DNA from: Synchiropus splendidus
Lineage: Eukaryota > Chordata > Actinopteri > Syngnathiformes > Callionymidae
Direction of reading: 5' to 3'
Assembly (NCBI RefSeq): GCF_027744825.2
Contig: NC_071334.1
Coordinates: 42,571,437-42,635,436, forward strand
DNA length: 64,000 nucleotides
Shown here piece by piece: positions 49,160-61,915 of the stretch. Made by a program: the position numbers and the translations under genes. Position 1 is the first letter of the stretch; each line of letters begins with the position of its first letter. Below the pieces are notes generated by a model. The model was not told the DNA's origin, ran no database searches, and was given only the letters and a program-made list of their open reading frames with translations.

Positions 49160-49173
49160 CACACACACACACA
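49088..49173. repeat. Compound (AT)n/(CA)n microsatellite
   Basis: About 62 bases of alternating AT (49088-49149), one G, then (AC)n to 49173. It ends beside CTCTCTCTCT. Confidence 0.97.
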
Positions 49174-50037
49174 GCTCTCTCTCTGATTCTCTCGGACTGT
49201 TTATACAGTCTGTACCGCAGATCAAACACACTTGGCAGCTGAGCACTGCCGGTGGGTTGAAGGGCAAAGGTTACATTTCTAAAAGAAATTCACATTTTGA
49301 TTTCTGCCGTCAGCTTGAGAAACCCGGCGCTGCAAAACAAGGTGTGAAAGTGAAAAAAAAAAATAAAGCAGTTGTGTGTTCATTCAGCTAGGATGTGTTT
49401 ATTCGCGGCATGTGGAAGCTAATTCTGTGTTTTCCTCTGCGGTCACAGTCGGAGCCTCACAAGTTTCCTCTGTATTCCGCTTGGAAAGATTCAATCAGAT
49501 ACCTGGAGCTGTTTGCAGTGAGGCGCTAACCTGTGATTCTGCCAATGCAGTCGTGAGTGTAGAAGCGGTGACGCAGCTCGAGCAGACGCGCTTCGCCCAC
49601 AGAGTTGAGGGTGTATGTGACTGGAAACTCAAGGAGGGAGTTTCAGTCATTTTAATGATAAAAAACATTTTTAAAAATGTATGGATGAAGTAATTACTTT
49701 TTGGAGATGACCACAAGACGCTTGCCTTCTTTTGATTGCTAATTAATTTTAAAATGGTGGGTAGTTTTAACAAAGCAATATTTGAAGAAAAAGACTGTTA
49801 AACACTAAAGAAGTACATGAACAAATACACATCACACACATCATGCTTTCTTTCTTGTAAACTGGTATGTCAATCATGCACCTGACATATACCCCATAAT
49901 GAAAATAAATGAATGAAAAAAAAAAAAAAAACACCAAAAACAAAATAAAAATTACCTGAATTTGGAATACAAAACATTTTAATAAAATAAGAACTAAACC
50001 TAGTAAAAAATCCAAAACCTTGCACCTTGCTAACATA

Positions 50038-50116
50038 TACAGGGGTTGGACAAAATAATGGAAACACCTTAAAGCTTAGCTTTAAGGTGCTTCCATTATT
50101 TTGTCCAACCCCTGTA
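50038..50116. mobile_element. 75-bp palindromic mariner/Tc1 MITE flanked by TA
   Basis: The element 50040-50114 starts CAGGGGTTGGACAAAATAAT and ends with the inverted partner ATTATTTTGTCCAACCCCTG. TA sits on both sides (50038-50039, 50115-50116). The two 37-nt arms pair with a single mismatch around one central T, so nothing but inverted repeat remains. TA duplication and CAGGGG ends indicate a Tc1/mariner relative. Confidence 0.9.
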
Positions 50117-52879
50117 GCTCTTAACAAATGAAAAAGCCCAATCGGGCCCCTTTAAAATATTGTATTACATTTCTTAAAACGACTTTGACAAGTCAATTTC
50201 ATTGCTCTTTCAAAATAGAAAGAAGTCGATCTCTCGGCTCTTTAAAAAAACACTCGTTATTTGTGCTTTTCATGCCCATTTGAGATTTGGTGCAATCGGG
50301 AAAAGCTGCTGTTTGCAATGAAATATTCAAGATTTTCTCCAGAAGCCAATAGTTCTGCTCCACCACAATGAATATCAACGATTGAAATCAAATATTTCTC
50401 CTTCGTGGGATCAGCTTTTGGTGACGGGCCAGGAACCACCAGCCAGTGTTGCAGCTGATCTTTGTTATTTCAACATATTTTGAGGAAGGTTTTGCCGCTG
50501 TGTTCCAGATGGCTGGGTTTCTTTGATGACTGCAGTGAGAGTGAACTTCTCTGTCTGAGGAAGTCCCAATAAATCCCTCCGTGCCGTTTTAATGAATGTA
50601 AAGTCCCACCATATCACGGCGTGGCTGTGTCTCTGGAGCGGGACCCGTCGTCAGCAGTAATACCGGCAGGATCTGGTCGTCAGATAGGCGCCAGGATGAG
50701 GCCTCTCAGATAAAACGGCCCACCATCTGGCTTCAGGAAGCTGTCACATGAGTGGCGGCGAGAGTCATTACATTGCGGTGGGATCTGTCAGTGGCACATG
50801 GCATCCTAACACTCACCATCCCCTCCCCCACCCCCCGCCCAGCCGGCACATTGTGGACAGACGTGAGGCGACTCGTGAAGGAGACATGTCAGTGATTCCG
50901 GCTTCCTGTTTGTAAGACCAAAGGAAAGAAAGAAAGAGTCTCTGCTCTTCAGCAGCTGCCTTGAGCCTTTTTTACAAGAGTGATACTATCAATCTATTAA
51001 CTAAGCATATCGAGCAGTTATTACAGCCTTCACATTGTTCCGCCTTGTTTGTGAGCGCAGCTGACAGCTCTCTCTCTCTGTCTCTCTCTCTCGGCCTCAT
51101 CATGTCTGTCTTGTTTGTCTGAGATTTTCCTCGCAGGGTCACTGACTCACACCACACGCAGCTGATTGTAGTGTAAAGCAGAAACTTTATATTCATCTTG
51201 TCAGTGTCGCTGTCAGACTGAGGAACATGCTTTCCGTCACAATGTGACAAACCGTGCAGCTTTGGATAAAATTAAAAGGCCATTTCACTTTGGAACTGGA
51301 AGGTACTTGCATGAGAAACACAAGTGCGATGCAGGGACTACTGTCCATATTTTCATTGTTTCTTTGTGTCAGTGTCTAAAGATATTATTCAACAAATTAG
51401 CTGATAATATTCTAAATATTTTGTCTTCTATTTGGATACAGCAGTCCCAGTACAACCCAGACCTCTATATCGTGCTTAATATTCTCTCTTGTCTTCCATG
51501 ATGCAGTGCCCCAACCTGCGTTCACACATCCCTCAGATTTTCATTTACCCTCTTTCATTTTGCATGTGCGAGCTATGTAAACTGAAAGTGAGGGACATGG
51601 AATGCATTCAAACCCAGAAATACATGTGTATTACATTCAAGGTATTCCAGTCCTGCACGTATCAACAGGGAAAACACTCATCACTTTTTTTTTTTCTGAA
51701 TCTGCGAGGACATCAATAGCTGCGAGGCAGCCATTGCAACCATAAAGCCGGCTTCACTGTGTGTGTGATGACAGCATGTGGGAATAGGACGCTGTCTGAA
51801 GAAAATTGTCAGAAGGGGATTTCGAATCAGACAATTAGATGATGTCTTCTGACAGGACACAGAGACTGCCAGCCACAGTTCCGGTGCTGCTAGACAGATA
51901 GTTACCCACTGGAGGGAGTTGACTAGTTCTGGTCATCCACTTTTGATGAATAAATATGTACTAAGAGATATTATTTATATACAACAACTTAACCATCAGA
52001 ATGTTGCCCTTTCGTGAGCCAGACTGCCTTCGATGAGCAAAGAGGCCAGATTTTCCTCTCTCCTGAAGCCTGCTTCAGCTCTCTTGGGATTACTGGCCAG
52101 TTTTTGCTGTCTGCCCTGTGGACTCGTCCTTCGTGGACATGCTTTGAACCATAGAGCTCTCCAACAGGCATTTTCAAAAGGTACCTTCTTGACTGCCTCC
52201 TCTAGGGCCCAAGGCCTGGGAGAGAGCTCTGTCAGTGAGCGTTTGGCAGCTGGACTTACATACTCTCTTTTGGGCAGTACTCGACTTGAGGGGGAATGGT
52301 ATAAAAAAAAATAATAATAATTAAAATAATCTGCCTTTAAAACCGCCACTCCCCCTTTTCATCACTCTCTTTTTAACAGTAAATTTTGGAATCCTAAACT
52401 AAGCTAAAAAAGGAATCTTATGTGTCACTCCAAAGTCCCTACACCCCCAGCATCTTGGGAGGCTGGAGACTGAGCTGTTGTCATTGAAATAATGAATTAG
52501 AATATGTTCTCCATAAAATTGTTTTCCCTGAAAAAAATCAAACAAATGGGTTCAAGAAGGGCCACTTTTATAATTCAAGGGAATAGAGGGGTAGAGAGCT
52601 GGTGCTGGAGCAACGCTGTGGGTATCTCGATGACCCCTAGTGGAATGCAGCCCTAAGCCTTTTTCAGTGGTGGAGAATAGTTGACCACCGGCATTTATTT
52701 TGCAACCCAACTACTGCGAGGTGGTTCAAAATGGTTGGGTGTAGAGGAGATCGAGCATGAGTCTGAGTTGAGGTGTTGGATCTTGAAAATCATGGTACTT
52801 GTTGACTACTACATCATATTTTGAAAATGGTGTGACTCCAAATCTGACGTTTTTTCTCATTCGTTTCTCTGACTGTCCT

Positions 52880-53050
52880 ACTCTTGAGGTGAACCCAAGT
52901 GTAGAGGAAGAATCTCAGTCTAGTATCAGTCTTGTAAACAAGTTTTAATCGCCAAAGGAAAACAATAGATACATAATCGAAAACTGGTCCAAGTGTCTAA
53001 AACATGGAAAATGAGGCTGACACTGGCAGGGGGCACAGGAAGCAACTTAC
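52880..53050 (+). repeat. Dispersed repeat U4-like, copy 5 (short)
   Basis: GTGAACCCAAGTGTAGAGGA then AAACAAGTTTTAATCGCC, matching the 'ACCCAAGTGCAG ... aacaa(g)ttta' opening of the other copies. Confidence 0.4.
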
Positions 53051-53312
53051 CTGAAATGAGCAAAAGAGAACTTGATTAAATAAGATAGCAACAAATGAAT
53101 GTAGCAGTAGGAAACAGGTCTGAAGATTCTGTGGTGTTCACAGACCCCTCGCTCCTGGAGAAAGCCAATGCAGCAAATTGACTGTGGAATTGCCTCCAGC
53201 AGACGCTCATCAACCTCTGTCAAAACACAGAAGATCAGCAAGGGAAGCAAAAAAAACCCAAAAAAACAAAAAATCAACGGGAAACAGAACTAACTGAATC
53301 TATTCTTCCCTG

Positions 53313-53487
53313 AAGTGATGGGTAAATGATGTTTCATGACACAGTATTGAAGGATTGTCTGCTGTAAAATGTTTGGACTCGAACAATAATGCAATGAAAC
53401 CTCACATCTTTTAGAAACTAAGAGTGTCATCTAGTGAAGCGTTGCCCTTTCAATACTGTTTCATGATACGTCATCAACCCATCACTG
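53313..53487. mobile_element. MITE of the 'CATCTGGTGG' family, copy 4, full-length ends
   Basis: The ends are AGTGATGGGTAAATGATGTT and its degenerate inverted partner finishing AACCCATCACTG. The interior (TGCTGTAAAATGTTTGGACT) matches copies 2 and 3, but the CTCF-like arms have decayed. A further weak relative lies at about 61965-62090. Confidence 0.7.
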
Positions 53488-54571
53488 CCTTCTACAGTAC
53501 ATAATTTTCCTCTTCTACATTCACCATATTTAGTGAACCTTCTATGTAGTATATTTTAAACAGACTTGGTAGCTCTTGTGGTACTTTTCAATATTTTATT
53601 TCCTTCCCAACACTGTGTTGAGTATTTTTTTCCCTCCTGTTTCGCCGTTACTTGCTGATGTTTATCTCTTGTGACTCCTGCATTGCGACTGCCACTTTGG
53701 AAAAGGCTCCACTCCAAACGTTGCTGTCTGAAATATACATAATGAATAAAAACATTTAAGCAAACAACAGCGTTGAGAGGATTGGATTGTTGGGCTGAGC
53801 ACTGAGGAGAGACTGCAAATTCAAGCGTCTGCAGGCTTTTTATTGTGAAAGCTGACAGACAAATGGCTGCAACAGAAGCAAAGGAGGGATTGTCAAGGCT
53901 TTCTCAGGGAGGAGAGTGACTTCCCTGCTAGATTGAAATTTTATGGTCCATGGCGATTTTCTTTAAAGAGTTTTAGTCATTTCTACATTCTCAGGCTGCG
54001 TTTATCATTCTCTTATCACTGATGAGGTTCCGCGGCCAGACTGCAGTGTCTTGGAGCCTGAGATTTTCTCCTAGATGAAGTGGATTGTTGACATAATTAC
54101 ATACTAGACAAGATTTTTATACAATTACCGCCGCAATCTTGTGCTCATTGTGCTCAATTTTTTACATTTTTCACAATAATTATAGGGTGCAGCAGACTTC
54201 AACGGAAGCTTTTTAGCACACAGAACACACAAGCGTAGAGTCCAAACATCCGCAATAGAGCTGCATACAGTCAGTGGCACCAAATAAAGGACACCTTTGC
54301 AGACGCTTTTAATCGCCATGTGTCACAGCTGTGAGTCAGGAACTTTTCTCTTTTGAGGTGTCAGCGTCATCGGAAAGTCAGTAGGAACCACTTCTCCTCC
54401 CTGCAGGGAGTGCCAGCACTTTTGTCGGCCACATTTCTGTTCAATCATTGCTTTAAAATGGAAAACATAAAAAAAATCCAATTTCCCCAAAACAATATGA
54501 CATCTATGGAAGTCAATCAGCAGAACAGTCCCTGCAGAAAGTGACACTAAGAGACACTGTCTGTCGGTCTG

Positions 54572-54609
54572 TCTATCTATCCATCCATCCATCCAAACAT
54601 CCATCCATG
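54572..54609. repeat. (ATCC)n microsatellite
   Basis: CTATCTATCCATCCATCCAT and continuation, interrupted once by AAAC. Confidence 0.95.
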
Positions 54610-54881
54610 CTTGTGGAAGTTTCGCTGACACAGGTCTTATTCCTCAAGAATTCAGTTTTTGTTGTCTCTTTTCTGTCTTGTTTCTTTCTTTGTCTTTTTC
54701 TACGGCAGTTTCCGGACCGTTATGAATACAAAAAAACATTGTCTAGTTTTCGTTGAAGTGTTTTTTGAATAAGTGCAAACACTGAAGCGTCTTTCTTTCC
54801 ACAAAAAAAATGGCATAAGGGCCACCAGGAGGTGTTTTCCCCAGTGTTGCACCTCACTTGGATAGATACTGCACACTTAAA

Positions 54882-55190
54882 TACACACACACAAACACAC
54901 GTTTGTTTTGCTATTTTCTGAGGACCTCTCATTGCCATAATGCTTTCCCCAGCCTCTCACCTAAACTTACCCATCCAAAACTAATAGCTGACCATAACCA
55001 GGACTCTGAAACAAGCTGAAACCCAATAATTATAAACTACTTTTACCGACATTTTACCCCTTTAAACCTAGTGAGGACAGGCCAAAATGTCCTCACAAAG
55101 CAAAATGTCCTCACAAGAAGGTGGTTTGTCAAGACTTTGTACTCGCAAGTATGGCAAAACATGCCCACACAGACACACACAAACCCACAA
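54882..55190 (+). repeat. (CA)n-bordered dispersed repeat, copy 5
   Basis: ACACACACACAAACACACG opens it. ATTGCCATAATGCTTTCCCC, CAGGACTCTG, ACCCAATAATTATAAACTAC and the doubled AAAATGTCCTCACAA follow. ACACAGACACACAC closes it. Confidence 0.85.
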
Positions 55191-57589
55191 ATCATCTTTG
55201 TGTAGACATTTCATTGAGTTTCCATCAAAAACAAATGGCTGAACTAACCATAAAGCAGACCCAGGCAAAGTGTGGCCTGGGAGCCAGATGCAGCCCATTG
55301 TGTGTACTTTTGAGGCCCTCAAGAGGTAACATCAAAAACTCATTTTTAATTGCCATTTAACTCCATAAAGTTGGTAGTTTATTGTAAAATAACAAAAATA
55401 GTGAGAAAAAAAAATCCCAAAATGAATGTACTCTTAACAAGGTAGGTGTTTCACTTTATTTTAGGATAGGTATTACCGGCTATAGGGGAGGAAAACCTGT
55501 AACTAATGAGTATTTGGAATTATAGAAGCAAGCATTAATATACTGTTTATATATTTTGTGGCAGGCAAAGGGTCACATTGGTCCCCTGGGCTGTACTTTG
55601 CCCAGGTCTGCTCGTGAGTCTTCTTGCTTGCCTTGCTTCTCAAATGCCACGGAACTATGTTGCTCAAGTTAGCGTGGAACTCTCCGCCAACGAGACAGAC
55701 TGTAGGAACCTGCAACATTTAAAAGTGAATAACTGATAGCACACCCACACGACTGTGGAGTCTGAAGCAGAAGAAGACGCACGTCTCTCGTTCTGTGGCT
55801 TCAGAAAACAGCAAGCTCCTCTGAGACCAGCACAATATCAGATTCTGACTTTGCTGAAAAAAGCACAAGTGCAGTCTTATGTAACCATTTCAGCTGGCCA
55901 CACAGCAGCGGACCACCAGAAAGTCTAAGTCTGCAACCAAAGAGAATCAGGCTCATTTGCATGATGTCTGAGGGGTTGGAGTGTTCCCCAGATGCAAAGC
56001 TGATTAAAGGGTGATGTCGCCCAACAACTTCAGGACAGAGAAGGAGAGGAATGAGATGGCCGACCACCAAGCCGACCAGCAAAGCCTTTGATGTTGAAAC
56101 ACAGGCGGCGGCTCCTTCTCCCCCTAATTAACCCATGTTCATTCTAATGAGTGCCTCCTCAGTCGGATACCCCGTCCTTGCAGTCTGCTGCTTGCCTTGA
56201 ACCTCGATGCATCGCCACAGCGCTTGACTCATCTTAGAATATCTGTGGCAGTGCTTGTGTTTTTATTGGCCTACTGTCTTTGTTGATCCGTGGGACACGT
56301 GGGGCCAGGAAAGGTGCTGTTGTGCGTGTAGCTGCGGGAGTGAATCAAATGTGCAATCCCAGATATTGACTGTTTATTGCAGCGCTCTTCATCACGTAAA
56401 CCTGTCAGGTGCTGAATGCTGCATGGCTGATCTGCGTGTGCAAGAACATGTGGAAGCACAATAGGCTCGAGTGAACAGACCAGCCTTCTCATCAGTCAAG
56501 AGCTGATTGTTTAAAAAGCTACGTGAGGACGATACACGATTTATTTTCCACCAGCGAAATGCTGTGCTGAGCCATCATCAGCCAAAGCTATGCTGTAATA
56601 CCGGAGCATTCCTCTCTCTGACTCCTCTATGACCTGCTCTCCTTTTTATGGTCACTGTAATCAGTCTTTGTGGCAGTAGCGCTGCAGACTGACCAAGAAT
56701 GGTCAGAAGACATTTCTTGAACAACCAGCAAAAACAACAGAAGTATTCTCGGTATTCTTTTAAAACATTTCAGTGTTGTCACACCTTCCCCAAACCACAG
56801 AAGAGGCAAAGCGTAAAATGGAAAACAGAATCAGAATTAGGGAAACTTTATTAATGCCAGATCCTTTACTTCCTGGCATTTATCATTTTGTGTGGAGTTG
56901 CACTGTACACGTAGTTTACTGGTTTGGACAGACAACAGCTGGGACCGATGGGGGTTGGACTGTTGAAAAACACTTTCAGCTCGTGGGCACTGCGCTTGCC
57001 GTCCTTGACGTCCTTGTTGCCTGTAGCTGGTCAATAGTAAATGATAGTTTTCATGCCCTCCAGACCTTCTGCATATTGTTTGTCTAGAGTTTGGACTCCA
57101 GCCTCCTCCCTGATTTTTAATTTCAGGTCACGCTGAATATTCCTCAGCTGCTCCTTACTGCCCTCTCTGAATACCCTCTTTTTATTATTTAAAGACATCG
57201 TTTAAAACAGCATCAATTAAAATCCAGGAAAATAAAGTTTTAGATTGAAGTTTAAATCATGAGTCGCACATTGCACTGCAAGCTTCAAAGTGCATCACCT
57301 ATGATATGAAACAGGAGTCCAATGAAGGGCTGCCACTTGCCAGTTTTTACTATGCAACTGATATCAATAACAACAAACTGTGGCAGTCCTTTCAGTATTT
57401 TAGCAGGGGTTTTTTTATTGTTGCAGCCAAAAATGCCTGATTTTGCGTCATATATACAAAAAATTCTAGTGAAAGTTGCAATCATTTATAGTTCTGGCTC
57501 AATATGATGGGAAACAAGGACCTTTTCAAACTACCTTGTAAAAAGTAGTGTCATTTTTTTTGCCTAAGAAAAAATCCAGGCTGCAATGA

Positions 57590-57770
57590 TTTTAACCAAC
57601 TATCTTTTATTTGCAAAAAGCAACGAGTAAGTGCAAAGTACACACAATAAATACATAAACAAATCTTGATGCTAAATCAAAAATGATGCTAAAATAAGTC
57701 CATTTTTTTAATGATGATCCGTGCATAGTTCCCGGGTTGACAGCGTGTAGTGAGCATTTGTTAGTCTCTT
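57590..57770 (+). repeat. Dispersed repeat U5, copy 3 (partial)
   Basis: AATAAATACATAAACAAATC, GATGCTAAATCAAAAATGAT and GGTTGACAGCGTGTAGTGAG follow the order of copy 1; the distal TTACGGAG part is missing. Confidence 0.55.
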
Positions 57771-60401
57771 CTATCCTTCCCAAACAGAAAGGGGCTCAGA
57801 ACTATCAGTCTGTGGGGGTTTAGCTGGAACTTCGAGGGCTTTTTAGTTAAATCCACATTCCTGCTGTTGTAGCTCAGTAACATTCTTGTTTATTTTTAGG
57901 CAATGAGGGTTAAAAATGGAAGTTCTGTCTTATTTAGACAGAACTATCCAAGCCCAAGACGAGCATGAATCTTCACTCAAACAGATTTCAGCTTAGTTGA
58001 GCCGTCATCTGGGTAGCTCACATGTGTCTGGCTGTGGTCTGTGACCTGCTAGACCCCGCTGGATTTGATAGGTCGGCTGTTGGAAGACAGATGGTAAACG
58101 GTGAGGTGACGGTAGTGGTTTACTCTCTCTCTCGCTCTGTGTGTGTGTCAGGGCAGCTGATGAACAAGAGGATTTAATGCCTCCTGACCCAGATCCAGGC
58201 TAAGTAGTGTTGTGTGTCCGGAGTTGTGTCCGGGTGAAGGGTGGATCTCTGGAACCTGATGCTCTTGTACCAGAAGTCCTGTGCATCGTATTCTGCTCCA
58301 CCCCAGTCCCACAGTTCCTCTAACCAAAGTGTTTGTTGTCATTCCTCAGTCAAGAAAAATACAGTTCAAATAAGTTGTGCTCTGTTGCCCTTCTCTTAAA
58401 AAGATAAAAAAATATAAGTATTACACATATATTTTTGCGGCGATGTCAACTCATAAACGGCATAATTTGTCACTTCAACTTACAAAAAAAATAAACACCA
58501 TAAACTTCCAAACCACTCAAGATGCTCCTGGAAACTTACGTTTAAAACTATGGCAGAATCGCATTTGTAATTTACCTGGAGATGAGGCAGCAACAACCTT
58601 AAAACCTGTTGCTGGACTCATGAAGAGCAACAGCTGGGGTCTCTGTCGGAGAAGGTGACAAGCTTGATTATTAGGAAGTCAGACCTCTGCTTCCCCGCGG
58701 TCAAGATGAGTAGTGGTACAACATTGTTTATAGCGTTGCCTATTAGATGCTTCCCCAGAGAGGTGTCCAAGTCCCTGAGGTACACACCGGAGAGACTGCC
58801 TCGTTCTGCTCTCCTTGAAAGGAGTGAGGCGTTTTCTTGCAACACTGGCCCATTCTGACGCAACGCAATGCACTGACAGCCCTATTGGCCGCGCTTCTTC
58901 AAGGGTCTATAATTACATAGTCCACCAGACAGGTCCGACCCAAAGGGGAAGATCTCAGACCTGGTAAGAAATAGTTGGATATTTATACTTGTTCACTTTG
59001 TTGCCCAACTTTATTGGAAGAGAACGAACTGAGTGTTCAAACACTGCCATGCATATTTTTTCAGACGGCTGCCGAGGACTGTCCTTGTTCTTGCATAAGT
59101 GTCCTGACAGCCGTCCTCCCTTCTACATTGTGACTCTTTGACTCTGCTAAACTCTGCTTCCCGCAGGCCATCATACCCAGAAACAAGTTTCGTTTCGGAA
59201 ACTCGTTCCTTTCCCCCCTCCGTGCCCTCATTCCATCCTCTGCTGCATGCAGATCTGTCACGGCTGGCTTGGTTTCAGGAGCAATTTGGAAAACTAAGAG
59301 AGAGCTGACATCCACTCAGCCACATGATGGAGGAGGCAAAGGCAGAGAAGGAATATTTGGGACTGCAGCAGACCCTGCAGCCCTGCTTTTTCTTCAAATG
59401 ATGTGATTCTTTCTCGTCATATCAACATATGAGCGGACTGTCACGTGGCCCATGGTGATGAGGCCATAATGACGTTGTGTCAGAGCCGCAGCAGCTCTGC
59501 CTGGAGTCTGCCATCGTGGCAAGAAAGACTGGAGCTGACTCACGCTGATACAGGGTTGGACTGTGTGACCTGAGTGACGGTCAGATGCCTGGAGAGTCGA
59601 ATCCACTTGATTCTCAAGGTGCCTCCTTGGCTATTATACTTCCCCAAGCAGCCTGCAGTGTTTGTTTGTTGCTCACTCAGTCCCACAACAGGAGGCAGTG
59701 CAGCGTTAAATAAAGCCCAACAACCTGTGAACACGTGATTGGCACTTGCGCTATCAGCTAATACAGCATCTCAGTGTGACGCGCTTAATAACAGAGCTGA
59801 TATTGTTTTGTCTTTTGACTAGATCACGTAAATAATATTATAATTATAAGAAAATGTTGCGTGTGTACAGTAATTAATGATGCTGTAGGCTTAAATAAAC
59901 ACCAGACTATAAGTAACGTTTGCCAAATAAGAGAATGAAAGGTTGCCATGAAGCTTTGCAGATCATGAGCAAATCTGAAGAATTTTAAATACATAATTGA
60001 TGTCAAGTACTAAGGGGAAAATATTGTAAGTAGGGATTTTAAAAAAGGTTACAAATAGTTGAACTCTTTAACATGCACAATAGAAATTAGAATTAAAAAG
60101 TGTACATGATGATTTGACTGAAGGAAATAAAGGGTTATATGAATATCTGCAACTCAAACTAGCATGTATATTTACCTTTTTCCTTCAATTATTTGGAGTC
60201 CGTTTGAGTACACAGCTATAGATTCTTGAAAGGAGAGAATTATGAAGGGGATGATAAAGTCCTGACTAACCCTACATACATATGTAAGTCAATAATCTGA
60301 CAGTTCAGTCAAGTGTGGCGGCCATCGAGCCGCCGACCTTCTCGCACTTGAGGTCTGTCACTTCTATTTAAAGTGACATAACTCGTGCTTTTGTCCTGTA
60401 G

Positions 60402-60452
60402 TGGAAGCCCCGATGTGTCGCTGTGATTTGGTGATCTTTAGCCAGCGAGAAG
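60402..60452 (+). other. Speculative 51-nt exon-like segment in neuroligin intron 2
   Basis: A pyrimidine-rich acceptor (GCTTTTGTCCTGTAG, AG at 60400-60401) precedes it and a consensus donor GTGAGT follows at 60453. The length is a multiple of three. In phase 1 it is open (EAPMCRCDLVIFSQRE), the same phase as the neighbouring exon. No neuroligin cassette is known to me at this position, so it may be a chance pseudo-exon. Confidence 0.2.
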
Positions 60453-61334
60453 GTGAGTCAGCCAGAACAGAATGCAAATAATGAATATTAGCTGTCGGAC
60501 CTGTTTGTATGAGCAAAGTAATAGCCCAAAGTGTTTCCAATACAGCAAGGTTAATGAGACATTTCTAGTATAGGAAAGTCGCCGGCTGTATTTATTTTAG
60601 CACAATAATACCGCTGGTGCTCTAATGGCTTTTTTTGCCATTTAAATTGCCTGCAGTCTGCACGGCTGCTTGTGCCCGTGAATTGTTTGTGCACTTCTGC
60701 AAGCTGTGCAAACGTCTCCCTACGGATGTCAAATAGATTCCAATTAAGCTTAGCAGAATTTAATGAACATGCGCCGGTGGGCCGGGGGGGTACAGCGGCG
60801 TGGAGGATGGATGTTTGGCTAGTCGCACTTTTACACACTCCAGATCTGCGTGGTGCCCTGGATGTCAGTCAAGGAGCTCTCCGAGTCGAGGCTTTCCCAC
60901 TGCTGACCTGGGCGGCGATTCGAGCACACCGCAGTTGGTTCACTCTCTAGTCGCACCTGTCAGAGACTAGTGACTAAACCAGAGACAGGCTGCTAAATGT
61001 ATTCTGAATAGACTGCAGTAACGTCAATGATATTACATAAATACAGGGCACTGTTTTAACAGGGTTTATGTGACAGTTTTATAACAAGAAGAAGAACAGG
61101 TACTAGTTGTATGATGCAATCACTGTTGGCTAAATGTGTCTGGCCAGGATTGGACTGGATGTACTCTGAGATCCGCTCCGGATCCAGACCACCTGCCATT
61201 TGATTCAGATCTGAAAAGAATGTGGGCCAGATCTGGTCTGGAGTACAAAAGCAAGTTACTATATGACCCACTGTAGATTGGGGTGAAATCTAACGCCCAG
61301 AATTAAATCATAAAACAAAAAACACCCAGTTTTG

Positions 61335-61618
61335 TCGCGCTATCCTTGTGAGGACCTCTCATTACCAAAACCCTTTCCCCAACCTCTCACGCTTAACTTA
61401 ACCATCCAAAACAAATGGCTAAATGCAAGCCGGACTCTGTACAAAGCTCGCGCCCAATTATAATAAACTACTTTGACACTTTGACGTTTTAACCCTCCAG
61501 ACCTTGTGAGAACTGGCCAAAATGTCCACACGAAACAAAATGTCCTCACGAGAAGGTGGCCTGTCATGACTTGGCACTCACAAGTATCCAAAACATGCAC
61601 ACACACACACACACACAC
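61335..61618 (+). repeat. (CA)n-bordered dispersed repeat, copy 6
   Basis: CCTTGTGAGGACCTCTCATT, ACCATCCAAAACAAATGGCT, AATTATAATAAACTACTTTG and GTCCTCACGAGAAGGTGG match copy 5 closely. It ends in the CA run 61596-61618, shared with copy 7. Confidence 0.85.
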
Positions 61619-61915
61619 GTTTGTATTGCTGTAGCTGTGGGGACATTGTGAGGTTTCTCATTGCCATAATGCTTTCCCCAGCCTCTCACACTGAACTTAA
61701 CCCTCCAAAACACATGGCTGACCTTAACCAGGACTTTGAACCAAACTGAAACCCAGTTATGATCACCTCTTTATATTGAAGTCGTCATCCTCAAATTGAG
61801 GCCTGACCTTGTGGGATACAACCAAATGTTCTAACAAAGTCATAGGGTCCTCACAAGGATAATGTTTTGTAGAGAATCTTACACAGTAGGATAAACAAAC
61901 CCATGCGCACACATA
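61596..61915 (+). repeat. (CA)n-bordered dispersed repeat, copy 7, in tandem with copy 6
   Basis: It opens in the same CA run that closes copy 6: ACACGTTTGTATTGCTGTAG, GACATTGTGAGGTTTCTCAT, CCTTAACCAGGACTTTGAAC, CCTCACAAGGATAATGTTTT. It resembles copy 4 more than copy 6. Confidence 0.85.

Noticed and set aside
50820..50850. C-rich run CCCCTCCCCCACCCCCCGCC as a G-quadruplex regulator
   Set aside because: A single GC-rich patch with no neighbouring promoter signal or exon; too weak to support a call.
52016..52314. Open frames on both strands at 51990-52350
   Set aside because: Balanced composition but no family motif and no splice context; probably an old repeat, not a gene.
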